Below are positions 48,449 to 57,393 of a stretch of DNA of 64,000 bases, in pieces. Source of the stretch: DATJPY01 sp035506135 (lineage in GTDB: Bacteria > Myxococcota_A > UBA9160 > PR03); contig DATJPY010000096.1 in NCBI GenBank assembly GCA_035506135.1, positions 19,414 to 83,413 of the forward strand. Direction: 5' to 3'. A program made the position numbers and the translations under genes. The notes under the pieces were generated by a model. That model saw nothing but the letters and a program-made list of their open reading frames with translations, was not told the origin of the DNA and did no database searches. Positions within the stretch are counted from its first letter, which is position 1, and each line of letters starts with the position of its first letter.

Positions 48449-51400
48449 TCAGTGTCGATTCAGCTGCGCCTCCCAGTCCGCGATCCAGGCCGCGCGCTCG
48501 CCGGCCGAGAGCGCGTCTGCGTCGCCGCTCTGCAGCCGCTCGATCGCGCGGTGTGCGAGCGTCTGGCGAGCGGGTCGGGGGCTCCGCGCGGCGAGCTCCA
48601 TCCAGGTCGCGAGCGCGCCACCGAGGTCTCCCGCCGCGGCGGCCAGATCGGCGCGCAGCGCGAGCGCCTCGCGCGTCGCGAAGCGCGCGAGCATCGGATC
48701 GAGGATCGCGAGCCCCTCTCGAGCGCCGTCCGGCCTTCCGATCGCGAGTCGCCATCGACCCCGCAGGCGGGCGGCCTCGGGAGCGAGCAGCGATCGCGGC
48801 GGCACCGCAGCGAGCCGCGCATCGAGCCCGCGGAGCGACTCCCAAGCGCCCTCCGTCTCGAGCCGCCGCGCCTGGCGCAGCACCTCCACGCCACCGGCGC
48901 TCTCGGCGAGAGAGCCGCCGGGAAGCTCGGCCTCGCCTGCGGCGAGCAGCGCGATCTCGCGGGCGCGCTCCGGGTCTCCTCCCACGCCGAGCGCCTCCTC
49001 GGCGAAGCGGCGCGCGCCGTCGCGGTCTCCCTGCTGCAGCGCGAGGGCGCCGCGCGCGAGCGCGCGCTCCGCCGGGTCGGGAATCGCGCGCGCGACCCGC
49101 TCCGCGCGGGCGCGCTGGCCGAGCGAGGCGAGCCGGCGCACGAGGTAGGTGGCGTCGAGGCCCGCGGGCGGAGGCTGCAGCGGGTCGAGGTCGGCGAAGA
49201 GCGCGTCGGCTCCCTGCGCTCCGAGCGTGCGGCCGAGCACGCGCGGCGAGCGCATCGCGAGCCGGTTCCGGTCGTCGGTGGAGACCACGCCCCGCTCGGC
49301 CAGCGAGCGAGCGCCCGCCTCGTCGAGCGAGAGCGCCGCGGCCACGTCCTCGGGCCCGACGACTCCGATCGCCTCGAGGTCGCGAGGTGCCGCCGCGAGC
49401 GCCGCTGGCAGCGCCTCGGCGACCGCGAGCGGCGCCGGCGACGCGAGCAGGAGCACGCCCCAGGCGGCCGGACGGTAGACCTCGACGTGTGGGAAGACGG
49501 CGAGCAGGGTCGCGAGCAGGCTGCGCAGGAGATCCTCGTCGACGAACGCGAGCCCGATCCACTGCACGAAGACGCCGTCGGGCGCGAGGCGGGCGCGTAC
49601 CCGCTCGAAGAACTCGCGGGTGTACAGGTGCGACGCGCCTGCGTTCCACGGATGCGACGGCTGCGAGACGATCGCGTCGTAGCGCCCCTCTCCGAGCCGG
49701 AGCGCGCTGCGCGCGTCGTCGATCTCGAGCGAGACGCGCGGGTCGGCGAGCGGGTCTGCGCGGCGCAGCGGCGCGACGGCGCGGTCCGCGGCCGCGACCT
49801 GCGGCTCGAGCTCGATCACGTCGATCGTCCCGACGCTCGCCGGCACGGCCTCGAGCGCGGTGCCTCCGCCGAGCCCGATCACCAGCAGGCGGCGCAGGTC
49901 GGGCCGAGCCATCGACGGCAGTGCGCCGAGCCACGCGGCCAGCGGGTCGGCCTGGGCGCGGCTCCCGCGCAGCGCGATCGCCGACTCCGGAAGCCCGTCG
50001 CTACGGAGCTGCAGCCGGCCGTCGCTGCGCAGCATCATGACCGTCGCCGCGCGTCCGACACCGAAGTACGACAGCTCGCCGCGGAGCGGCTCGAGCGAGA
50101 GCGGCGACGCGCGCAGGAGCTGCCACGGCTCGGAGGAGGGCGCGAGGAGGAGCGCCCCCGCGCCGAGGGCGGCCGCGGTGAAGAGCACCGGCGCGCGGCG
50201 CGGAGCGAGCCACGCGGCGCCCGCCGCCAGGGCGAGGTTCAGGGCGGCCGCGCAGCGCAGCGTCCCGGCGAAGCCGACGAGAGGCAGCAGCGCGAAGCCG
50301 GTGGCCAGCGAGCCCGCGATCGCGCCCGCGGTGTTCCAGGCGGAGACGCGCGCGCTGGCGCGGCCGGCGTCGACGGCGTCCCGCGTGAACGCGCGCACGG
50401 CGAACGGGAAGCTGGCCCCGATCGCGATCGAGGGCGGAAGCAGGATCGCGAGGGCGAGCGCGGCGTTGGCGCCGAGCGCCGCGGATGCGCCCGCGTCCAG
50501 GCGCTGGGCGAGCGCCGGGACCCGGTCGACCGCGCGGAAGGCGGCCCACGCCAGCGCAGCGGTCGCTAGCTCGGCCGCGGCGAGGCGACGCGCGGCGCGC
50601 GCGGCATCGCCCGCGAATCGCGCCGCCAGCGCGCCGCCCACCGCGATTCCGAGGAGCACGCTCGCCAGCATGGTCGAGAAGGCGTAGACGCTGCTGCCGA
50701 GCACCTGGGCGAGGAGCCGCGTCCAGAGCACCTCGTACGCGAACGAGGCCGCGCCGGACGCGAGGACGAGCGGCAGCACCCAGCTCGGGCCGCGGACCGC
50801 CTTCGCGGTGGCGCCGTCCACCGGCGGGAGCGCGAGGATCTCGCCGCGGCCGAGCACCAGCGCGAGCGCGCACGCAGACGCGTTCACCGCGGCGCCGATC
50901 CACACCGTGTCGCGCAGCCCGAGCGCGGGCAGCAGCAGGAACCCCGCGGCGATCGCTCCACCGATCGCGCCGGCGGTGTTCGCCGCGTACAGAGCGCCGA
51001 CGCGCCACCCGACCTCGCGATCGCCGCGCACGGCCGCGCGCACGAGGAGCGGCAGCGTGGCGCCCATGAACGCGGTCGGCACGCCGAGGATCGCGAGGCT
51101 GCAGACGAGGTGGAAGAGCGCGCTCGCCGTCCCGCCCGCGCCGCGGCCCCCGAGGACCGCGATCTCGAGGCGCGAGGCGGCCGCGATCGCGATCGGTACG
51201 GCGATCGCCGAGACGGCGACGCCGAGCTCGAGGAGCGCGTACGCGCGCAGCGGCCGCCGCACGCGGCCGACGGCGCGCGCAGCCAGCGCGGCCCCGATCG
51301 CGAGGCCGCCCATGTAGGCCGCGAGCACGCTCGCGACGGCGAGCTCGGAGGTGCCGAACACGGCGTCGAGCTCGCGCGTCCAGGCGATCTGATACAGGAG

Positions 51401-51463
51401 CCCGGCGAAGCCCGACCCGAGGAAGCAGGCGAGCATCGCGATCCAGCGCGCGCGCGCGCTCAT
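48449..51463 (-). CDS. Fused MFS-like transporter / spermidine synthase-like / TPR protein
   Basis: A 1004-residue three-part protein. Residues 1-440 have about 12 membrane helices, with GFAGLLYQIAWTRELDAVFG near the start and again FAYEVLWTRLLAQVLGSS, the internal repeat of this family. Residues about 470-700 are a Rossmann methyltransferase/spermidine-synthase-like domain (IGLGGGTALEAVP, VIELEPQV, YDAIVSQPSHPWNAG). The catalytic Asp expected in a true aminopropyltransferase is not there. Residues 720-1000 are helical TPR-like. It is the last gene of a five-gene run with two TPR lipoproteins, the STT3-like protein and an SGNH hydrolase. Substrate unknown. Confidence 0.85.
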   Translation of the reverse strand: MSARARWIAMLACFLGSGFAGLLYQIAWTRELDAVFGTSELAVASVLAAYMGGLAIGAALAARAVGRVRRPLRAYALLELGVAVSAIAVPIAIAAASRLEIAVLGGRGAGGTASALFHLVCSLAILGVPTAFMGATLPLLVRAAVRGDREVGWRVGALYAANTAGAIGGAIAAGFLLLPALGLRDTVWIGAAVNASACALALVLGRGEILALPPVDGATAKAVRGPSWVLPLVLASGAASFAYEVLWTRLLAQVLGSSVYAFSTMLASVLLGIAVGGALAARFAGDAARAARRLAAAELATAALAWAAFRAVDRVPALAQRLDAGASAALGANAALALAILLPPSIAIGASFPFAVRAFTRDAVDAGRASARVSAWNTAGAIAGSLATGFALLPLVGFAGTLRCAAALNLALAAGAAWLAPRRAPVLFTAAALGAGALLLAPSSEPWQLLRASPLSLEPLRGELSYFGVGRAATVMMLRSDGRLQLRSDGLPESAIALRGSRAQADPLAAWLGALPSMARPDLRRLLVIGLGGGTALEAVPASVGTIDVIELEPQVAAADRAVAPLRRADPLADPRVSLEIDDARSALRLGEGRYDAIVSQPSHPWNAGASHLYTREFFERVRARLAPDGVFVQWIGLAFVDEDLLRSLLATLLAVFPHVEVYRPAAWGVLLLASPAPLAVAEALPAALAAAPRDLEAIGVVGPEDVAAALSLDEAGARSLAERGVVSTDDRNRLAMRSPRVLGRTLGAQGADALFADLDPLQPPPAGLDATYLVRRLASLGQRARAERVARAIPDPAERALARGALALQQGDRDGARRFAEEALGVGGDPERAREIALLAAGEAELPGGSLAESAGGVEVLRQARRLETEGAWESLRGLDARLAAVPPRSLLAPEAARLRGRWRLAIGRPDGAREGLAILDPMLARFATREALALRADLAAAAGDLGGALATWMELAARSPRPARQTLAHRAIERLQSGDADALSAGERAAWIADWEAQLNRH

Positions 51464-51487
51464 CGAGGCGCCCTCATCGGGTCGCTC

Positions 51488-52693
51488 TCATCGGGTGGGC
51501 TTGGGGAGCATCCCCGCGGCAAGGTCCGCGAGCGCCTCGGCGACCAGGCGGTGCCCGAGCGCGTTCGGATGGCAGCGGTCGGGGAGGAAGGCGAGCCAGC
51601 GCGGGTGGCTCGCCAGCTCGTCGGCGCCATAGCGCGCGGCGATGCGCTCGCGATCGGCGGCGAAGCGCGGGTCGCCGGCGATCACCGGGATCGACGCGTC
51701 GAGGAGCCGGGCCGCATCGAGGTGGGGCGCGCCGGTCTCGCGCGCGACGTCGGCCATCAGCTCGGCGGGCGCGCCGCGGATGCACTCGCCCAGCAGCGCG
51801 ATCGGCACCCCGGCGCGCTGCGCCGCCTCGACGGCGGCGCGCACGTTCTCCCGCGCGACGTCGTAGCTGGCCACGTTGCGCTGCGAGGGATCGCGCGCGT
51901 CGGGGGGAGCCGGCGGGCGGATGCGCGAGCGCGCGACTGCGATCCAGCCCTCCAGCGCCTCGAAGGCGCGGCTCCGGTGCAGCACCTCGAGCAGCGCGCC
52001 GGTCGCCCCGAGCCGGTGGGCATAGGTCGCCGCGTCGTCCTCGCCGGTGGCTGCGCCGTCGTTGGAGAGGTAGCTCCAGATCACGAGATCGGGCTTCAGC
52101 GGGAGCCCGACCCGCTCCAGCAGCGTGAGCCCCTGGAAGGTCGAGTAGCCGGGGACGCCCAGGTCGATCACCTCGACCCGCTCGGGCGGGATGCCGAGCC
52201 GCGCCGCCAGCGCCGCGCGGAGCTGCGCGGGATACGTCTCGCCGTCCTCGACGCCCCATCCGAAGGTCGACGAGTCGCCGAGTGCGACCACGCGGATCGC
52301 GTCCGCCGCGCGCCGATCCTCGAACTCCGGGGTGCGGAAGCCGCGGGAGTTGGTGGCGGCCTGCCAGCGCGTGCGCTCGCGAGCCGCAGGCGGCGCGAAC
52401 ACGTCGAGCAGCGAGAGCCTCGTGTCCGGGCGCAGGCGGTAGAAGAGGTAGCGGTCCCACTCGTAGAGGTCGTAGTAGCGCGCGAGCTGTCCGGCGTTGG
52501 CGAACTCGTCGCGGTAGTCGTCGCGCAGCAGCCAGCGGTCGCCGAGCCACGGCGGGTTGGCGAGCGCCGTGCCCGAGGCCGGGCGCAGGTCGAAGGCGCG
52601 CGCCAGCAGCTCGGCGGCGCCGGCGAAGACGGCGAGCGAGCCGATCGCGAGGGCCGCGTTGGCCAGCCAGGGGGATCGCCGCCCGCGCGTCAC
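51488..52693 (-). CDS. Membrane-anchored SGNH/GDSL hydrolase
   Basis: A 401-residue protein with one N-terminal membrane helix (about 10-32) and a periplasmic SGNH hydrolase domain. Motifs: GDSSTFGWG with catalytic Ser141, a Gly in VPGYSTFQG, Asn in YLSNDG, and D-x-x-H in DRCHPNALGH near the C-terminus. SGNH hydrolases and acetyltransferases act on O-acetyl groups of sugars or lipids; its position beside glycosylation-type genes suggests polysaccharide acyl ester removal (inference). GTG start overlaps the STT3-like stop as GTGA. Confidence 0.87.
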   Translation of the reverse strand: MTRGRRSPWLANAALAIGSLAVFAGAAELLARAFDLRPASGTALANPPWLGDRWLLRDDYRDEFANAGQLARYYDLYEWDRYLFYRLRPDTRLSLLDVFAPPAARERTRWQAATNSRGFRTPEFEDRRAADAIRVVALGDSSTFGWGVEDGETYPAQLRAALAARLGIPPERVEVIDLGVPGYSTFQGLTLLERVGLPLKPDLVIWSYLSNDGAATGEDDAATYAHRLGATGALLEVLHRSRAFEALEGWIAVARSRIRPPAPPDARDPSQRNVASYDVARENVRAAVEAAQRAGVPIALLGECIRGAPAELMADVARETGAPHLDAARLLDASIPVIAGDPRFAADRERIAARYGADELASHPRWLAFLPDRCHPNALGHRLVAEALADLAAGMLPKPTR

Positions 52694-54882
52694 CCCGGGA
52701 GACCGCCCACCGGGACGACCGCGCCCTCGCGCACCGCCTCCTCCGACACCGAGACGCGACGGATCTCGTCGCCCACGCGCACGCGCCAGGGACCCATCGG
52801 GTGCGCCGGGGCCTGCGTCTCCGTGGCGTACGGAACGCGCAGGCGCGCGATCCCGTCGGCGCCGGCGGGGGCGTGCGCGCGATAGACGAAGCGGCGGCCC
52901 CCCGGCGTGCGGATCGCCGTGCTCGCCTCGACCTCGGTGCCCGCGGGCGCGGCGACCTCGAGCACCGCGCCCGGCACGACCTCGTAGAGCTTGTACGGCA
53001 CCGCCCCGGCCGGGACGTTCGCGTGGAACATCTCCGAGAGCGGCATGCCGCCGGTCGGTCCCTCGGTGATCAGGCGGAAGTGCTCCCAGCGCGGCGCGCC
53101 CTCGCGTTCGAGCCCGTCCTCGCGGTGCAGCCGCTGGGAGAGGCTCTTCGGCGCGACCAGCCCGTACTCCATGGTGACGACGTACCGCGCTCCGAGCCGC
53201 CCCGCGAGCGCCACGGCCTCGTCCTCCGACTCGAGCGTGGGGAAGGCGAACGCCTCCTCGAAGTGTCGCGCGCCCGCGTAGGGACCGAAGTTGTCCGCGG
53301 TGGTGGCGCGCTCGGCGACGTAGTGCAGCACGTGGCCGATGTTCGGCGGGGACACGATGCCGTATGCGGGCCGCTCGGTGGGATCGGCGAAGCCGGGCGT
53401 CGGCGGCGTCGCCTCGCGCACCTGCTCGGCGAACCGATAGAGCGAGCCGTCGGGCGTCGTGAGGAGCGGATCGCCGAGCGGCGGCAGCGCGCGCAGCTCG
53501 TACCACGCCGGGAGCGCGGCGACGCTGACGAGGGGTCCGCACGTCGCGACGACCAGCAGCGCCGTCGCGCCGAGCGCCGCAGGTCGCGGCAGCACGCGGG
53601 CGAGCGCGCGGCGCGCCTCGTCGATCAGGAGCGCGAAGCCGATCGACGCCGCGGCCGCATAGTCGTTGCCGTAGCGCACCTGAAGGGCGGCGAGCAGCCC
53701 GAAGCTCGCGGTCCAGGCGGCCAGCAGGAGGGCCGGCTCGCGGACGCCCGGATCGCGCGCGCGCCAGAGCGCGACGAACGGCACCAGCGGAAGCAGATAG
53801 CCGAAGCCGCCGAAGTACCGGATGGGCAGGCGCCAGGGGTGCGGCAGCCAGGGCCGGATCAGCGGGAGCTGCTCGGAGTTGAGCGCCGCCCAGGGCTCGC
53901 TCTTGCCGAGGAAGGAGAGGCCATGCGCCACGGCCTCGCGCACGACCGGAAGAGCGAGCAGCGCCGCGCCGCCGGCTCCGCCGAGGAGCGCGATGCGCAG
54001 CGCGCGCGCCCGCACGCTCGCGGCCGGCCGCCACCGCTCGACTTCCGCCGCGCCCAGCATCACGAGGGCGAGCGCGACCATCGCCGTCGGCTGCAGCCAG
54101 GAGAGCGCCCCGGCCGAGAACGGGCCGCCGACCGGCGGGCCGAGGCCCGGAACGACGGCGGCCACCAGCGCCGCGCTCGCGAGGAGCCCGGCGGCGTGCT
54201 CGCGGAGCCGCTCGACGCGCCCGGCGAGCCCTTCGACGGCGAGCTGCGCCCCGTCGGCGAGCGCGACGTAGAGGAGGCTCCCCGGCCAGACGAGCAGGAG
54301 CGCCGTGCGTGCGGCCGTCACGAGCGCCTGCGCGGCGACGCGAGCGCGTTGCGCGCTGCTCGGGCGCGCGCTCGCGAGCGCGCCCAGCAGCCAGAGCGCG
54401 CCCAGCAGACCGACGGTGCAGTGGTGGTCGGCATCGCCGACGTTCGCGTAGAAGATGGCGGCCGGGAGCAGGGCGTAGATCGCCGCGGCGCCGAGGGCGA
54501 GCCGGCGCCCTCCGAAGAGCGCGCCGGCGGCGTACACGGGCACGGCAGTGAGCGCGCCCAGCACCGGCGGCAGCCAGGCCGCGGCGAGCTCGAGGTCGCG
54601 CACGGTGCCTCCGAACGCGCGGCCGAGCGCGGCGAGCAGGAGGTCGTGGAGAGGTGGCCACGGGATCGCGGCGCCGTCCGGGTAGCCGACGAGCGGGTCG
54701 AAGAGCAGCGGCCGCGGGAAGTGCTGCATCGTGTAGAGCGCGCGGCGCAGGTGGTAGTACGGATCGCCGACGGGGAACACGATCGCGCCCCCGGCGAACA
54801 CCTCCCGGAAGCCGACGGCGCGCGCGGCGAACGCGACCGCCACCACCGCGAGCAGGGCCGCGAGCGCCGTGCTGCGCCGCAT
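52690..54882 (-). CDS. STT3-like oligosaccharyltransferase family membrane protein
   Basis: A 730-residue protein with about 12 membrane helices in the first 450 residues and a periplasmic C-terminal domain. The first external loop has GDPYYHLRRALY (Asp40), like the STT3/PglB metal site, followed by PDGAAIPWPPLHD. A second acidic motif GDADHH is at 149-154. Where STT3 has the acceptor-site WWDYG box, this protein reads PPNIGHVLHYVAERATTADNFG, so the box is altered. STT3 proteins move lipid-linked glycan to Asn; bacterial ones are sporadic. It lies between a TPR lipoprotein and an SGNH hydrolase gene. Activity is inferred from fold. Confidence 0.75.
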   Translation of the reverse strand: MRRSTALAALLAVVAVAFAARAVGFREVFAGGAIVFPVGDPYYHLRRALYTMQHFPRPLLFDPLVGYPDGAAIPWPPLHDLLLAALGRAFGGTVRDLELAAAWLPPVLGALTAVPVYAAGALFGGRRLALGAAAIYALLPAAIFYANVGDADHHCTVGLLGALWLLGALASARPSSAQRARVAAQALVTAARTALLLVWPGSLLYVALADGAQLAVEGLAGRVERLREHAAGLLASAALVAAVVPGLGPPVGGPFSAGALSWLQPTAMVALALVMLGAAEVERWRPAASVRARALRIALLGGAGGAALLALPVVREAVAHGLSFLGKSEPWAALNSEQLPLIRPWLPHPWRLPIRYFGGFGYLLPLVPFVALWRARDPGVREPALLLAAWTASFGLLAALQVRYGNDYAAAASIGFALLIDEARRALARVLPRPAALGATALLVVATCGPLVSVAALPAWYELRALPPLGDPLLTTPDGSLYRFAEQVREATPPTPGFADPTERPAYGIVSPPNIGHVLHYVAERATTADNFGPYAGARHFEEAFAFPTLESEDEAVALAGRLGARYVVTMEYGLVAPKSLSQRLHREDGLEREGAPRWEHFRLITEGPTGGMPLSEMFHANVPAGAVPYKLYEVVPGAVLEVAAPAGTEVEASTAIRTPGGRRFVYRAHAPAGADGIARLRVPYATETQAPAHPMGPWRVRVGDEIRRVSVSEEAVREGAVVPVGGLPG

Positions 54883-54902
54883 CGGGGCGCCGGCTCCTTC
54901 GG

Positions 54903-57380
54903 CTAGCCCGACTGGGCGGCGGCGGAGGTCTTCTTCGCGGCCTCGACCTTCGCGGCCTCGAGCTCGCGCCGCGCGTCCGCCGCGTGAGGGAAGCTCGCAT
55001 CGAGCTTCAGCGCGCGCTCGAACGCGGTCGCGGCCTCGGCGTCCTTGCCGAGGGCGCGCAGCGCCAGGCCGAGGTGATACGGGTAGTCGGCGCGCGGCGC
55101 GTTCGCCCGCTCGGAGAGCTCGATGGCGTAGTTGAACTGCTCGACCGCCGGCTGGTTCAAGCCCTTCTTGTGATAGACGAAGCCGAGCGTGTCGACGATC
55201 TCCGGGTTCTCGGGCTCCGCCTGCTGCGCCTCCTGCGCGAGCGACAGCGCGCGGTCGAGCTGCTGGCCGTCCTCGGCGAGCAGGAACGCGAGGTCGTTCT
55301 TCGCGCCGGGCAGATCGCTGCGCGCGGTCACCACCCGCTCGTAGAGCGCGCGCGCCTCGTCGCGGTGGCCGGACGCGAGCTGCAGGCGCGCGAGCAGCTC
55401 CTGGCCCGAGGGCGGCAGCGCGCCGGCCTTGTCGGCCTCCTGGAACGAGGCGACCGCCTCCGGCAGCCGATTCTCGGCGGTGTAGATGCTGGCGAGCAGA
55501 TCGAGCGCAGGCGTGAGCGTGGGAGCCGCTGCGAAGGCGCGGCGCGCCGCATCCTCGGCCCCCTTGTAGTCCTTGCGGCTCGCGAGCACCTGCGCCTTGA
55601 GCAGCAGGATCTGCGGCGAGAGCCGGCCGGCCTCGCCCGCCTTGTCGATCTGCGCGAGCGCTTCGTCGCTCTTGCCCGCCTCGACGTCCATGGTGACCAG
55701 CAGGCGCAGCGCCTCCTGCTGGCGCGGCGACTCGGCGAGCACGTGCTCGAGGTACTCGCGCGACTTCACGGGATCGGTGCGGCCCTCGCGGAAGGCGTAC
55801 TCGATGTACGCGAGCAGCGGCGGGTTCGGCTCCGACAGGAGCTGCACGAGGAGATCGCGGCCCCCCGGCGCGCGCCCCGTCTGGTAGAGAGCGCGCGCGA
55901 GCAGCAGGCGGTCGGTCGGAGTGAGCGGCCCGCCCTGCTGCAGGCGCCGGGTCGTCGCGAGCACCTGCTGGTAGTCGCCGGCGCTGTCGAGGATGGAGAG
56001 CTTGAGGCGGAGCAGCTCGGGCGTCGGCGTGTTTCCGATCTGCAGGCCCGCGTCCACCGCCGCCACCGCGGCCGGGTAGTTCCGGCGGCCCGCCTCGGCG
56101 AGAGCCAGCAGGCGCTGGCCTTCGTGGCTCTGCTCCAGGCCGACGTAGTGACGCAGCGCCTCGGCCGCCTCGTCGTAGCGCCCCTGCGCGAGCGCCAGGC
56201 GGCCGCGCGCCCGCCAGGTGCGCGGATGGTCCGGATACCGCCGCTGCATGTCGTCGACCACCGCGCGGGCCGCCTTGCCGTCGCCGGCCTTGATCTTGAG
56301 CTCGACGATCGCCTCGAGTGCGACGGGCGGATCCGAGCCGCTCTTGCCCTCCGCCTCGAGCAGCGCCAACCCGTCCGCGATGCGCTGGTGGTCGTCGAGG
56401 AAGCGCGCGTAGCGCACGTGCGCCTCCTCGTCGTCCGCGCGCTGCTCGAGCAGGCGCTTGTAGACGGCGTCCCCATTCCCCGTCTTCTGCTGCTCCGCGA
56501 CCTCGGCCAGGCTCTCCCAGGCGTCGAGGTTGCGCGGAACCGCGGCGGTCATCTGCTCGAGCGCCCAGCGCAGCAGCTCCTGGTTGCCGCTCGTCTGGGC
56601 GTAGGAGATCACGACTCCCGCGGCGCGCCCGCGCGCCAGCGGCACCTTCGCGGCCTCGACGCCGCTGCGGAACGCGGCCTCGGCCTGCTCCGCGTGTCCG
56701 GGCCACGCCGCGTAGAGGCGGCCGAGCTCGATGCGCGGATTCGAGTCGCCGCCGTAGAGCTCGTCGGACTTGCGGAACGCCGCCTCGGCCGCCTGGTAGA
56801 GATCGTCGCTCGGCTTCTCGCCCTTCAGCTGGGCGAGGCGGATGCGCGCCTGCTGCACGATGCCGAGCTGCATCTGTGCGAGGCCGTCCTTGGGTCCGAG
56901 CTCGACCGCGGTGAGCGCGGCCTTCAGCCCAGCGTCCGCGTCGTTCGCCGAGAGCGCGATCTCCGAGCGCCGCTCGTAGGCAGTCGAGTTGGTCGGGTCG
57001 AGCTCGAGGACCTTGTCGATGAGCTGATCGGCGCGCGCGCGGTCATCGAACATGACGAGCTTCGCCTCGGCCAGCATGGCGTCGATGCGCTTCGGGTCGA
57101 GTCGGCTCGTCTCGTGGTAGAAGAACGCGGCGTCCGCGTACTTCCCGGTGTTCGCAAGCACCTCCGCGATGCGGAAGTTCACGTCCGCGTTCTTCGGGTC
57201 GATCTGGAGCGCGCTTCGCAGCTCGAGCAGCGCCTCCTTGGTCTGGCCGGCGTCGAGGAACTTCTGCGCGCTCTCGAGATGGCGGGCGAAGCGATCCTGG
57301 GCGGACGAGCAGGCAGCCAGGCTGAGCAGCGCGCCCGCCGCGAGCGCGACGGCCAGACGCCCGGCGATCCGCGACCTCAC
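54903..57380 (-). CDS. TPR-repeat lipoprotein (PrsT-like), second of pair
   Basis: An 825-residue protein with lipobox LAAC (Cys24) and about twenty TPR-type helical pairs over its whole length (QTKEALLELRSALQIDP and similar). It resembles the large TPR lipoproteins (PrsT type) found with exopolysaccharide/exosortase systems; no exosortase or PEP-CTERM protein is in this window. TPR arrays usually dock partner proteins. The start is GTG 57380, chosen because AAGGAGG (57393-57387) stands six nt upstream; it overlaps the TAA of the preceding TPR gene. The two TPR genes are co-transcribed. Confidence 0.82.
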   Translation of the reverse strand: MRSRIAGRLAVALAAGALLSLAACSSAQDRFARHLESAQKFLDAGQTKEALLELRSALQIDPKNADVNFRIAEVLANTGKYADAAFFYHETSRLDPKRIDAMLAEAKLVMFDDRARADQLIDKVLELDPTNSTAYERRSEIALSANDADAGLKAALTAVELGPKDGLAQMQLGIVQQARIRLAQLKGEKPSDDLYQAAEAAFRKSDELYGGDSNPRIELGRLYAAWPGHAEQAEAAFRSGVEAAKVPLARGRAAGVVISYAQTSGNQELLRWALEQMTAAVPRNLDAWESLAEVAEQQKTGNGDAVYKRLLEQRADDEEAHVRYARFLDDHQRIADGLALLEAEGKSGSDPPVALEAIVELKIKAGDGKAARAVVDDMQRRYPDHPRTWRARGRLALAQGRYDEAAEALRHYVGLEQSHEGQRLLALAEAGRRNYPAAVAAVDAGLQIGNTPTPELLRLKLSILDSAGDYQQVLATTRRLQQGGPLTPTDRLLLARALYQTGRAPGGRDLLVQLLSEPNPPLLAYIEYAFREGRTDPVKSREYLEHVLAESPRQQEALRLLVTMDVEAGKSDEALAQIDKAGEAGRLSPQILLLKAQVLASRKDYKGAEDAARRAFAAAPTLTPALDLLASIYTAENRLPEAVASFQEADKAGALPPSGQELLARLQLASGHRDEARALYERVVTARSDLPGAKNDLAFLLAEDGQQLDRALSLAQEAQQAEPENPEIVDTLGFVYHKKGLNQPAVEQFNYAIELSERANAPRADYPYHLGLALRALGKDAEAATAFERALKLDASFPHAADARRELEAAKVEAAKKTSAAAQSG

Positions 57381-57386
57381 CGCGAT

Positions 57387-57393
57387 CCTCCTT
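57387..57393 (-). promoter_or_regulatory. Strong Shine-Dalgarno fixing the GTG start at 57380
   Basis: AAGGAGG on the minus strand with a 6-nt spacer to GTG. The TAA stop of the upstream TPR gene overlaps its first bases. Confidence 0.8.
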
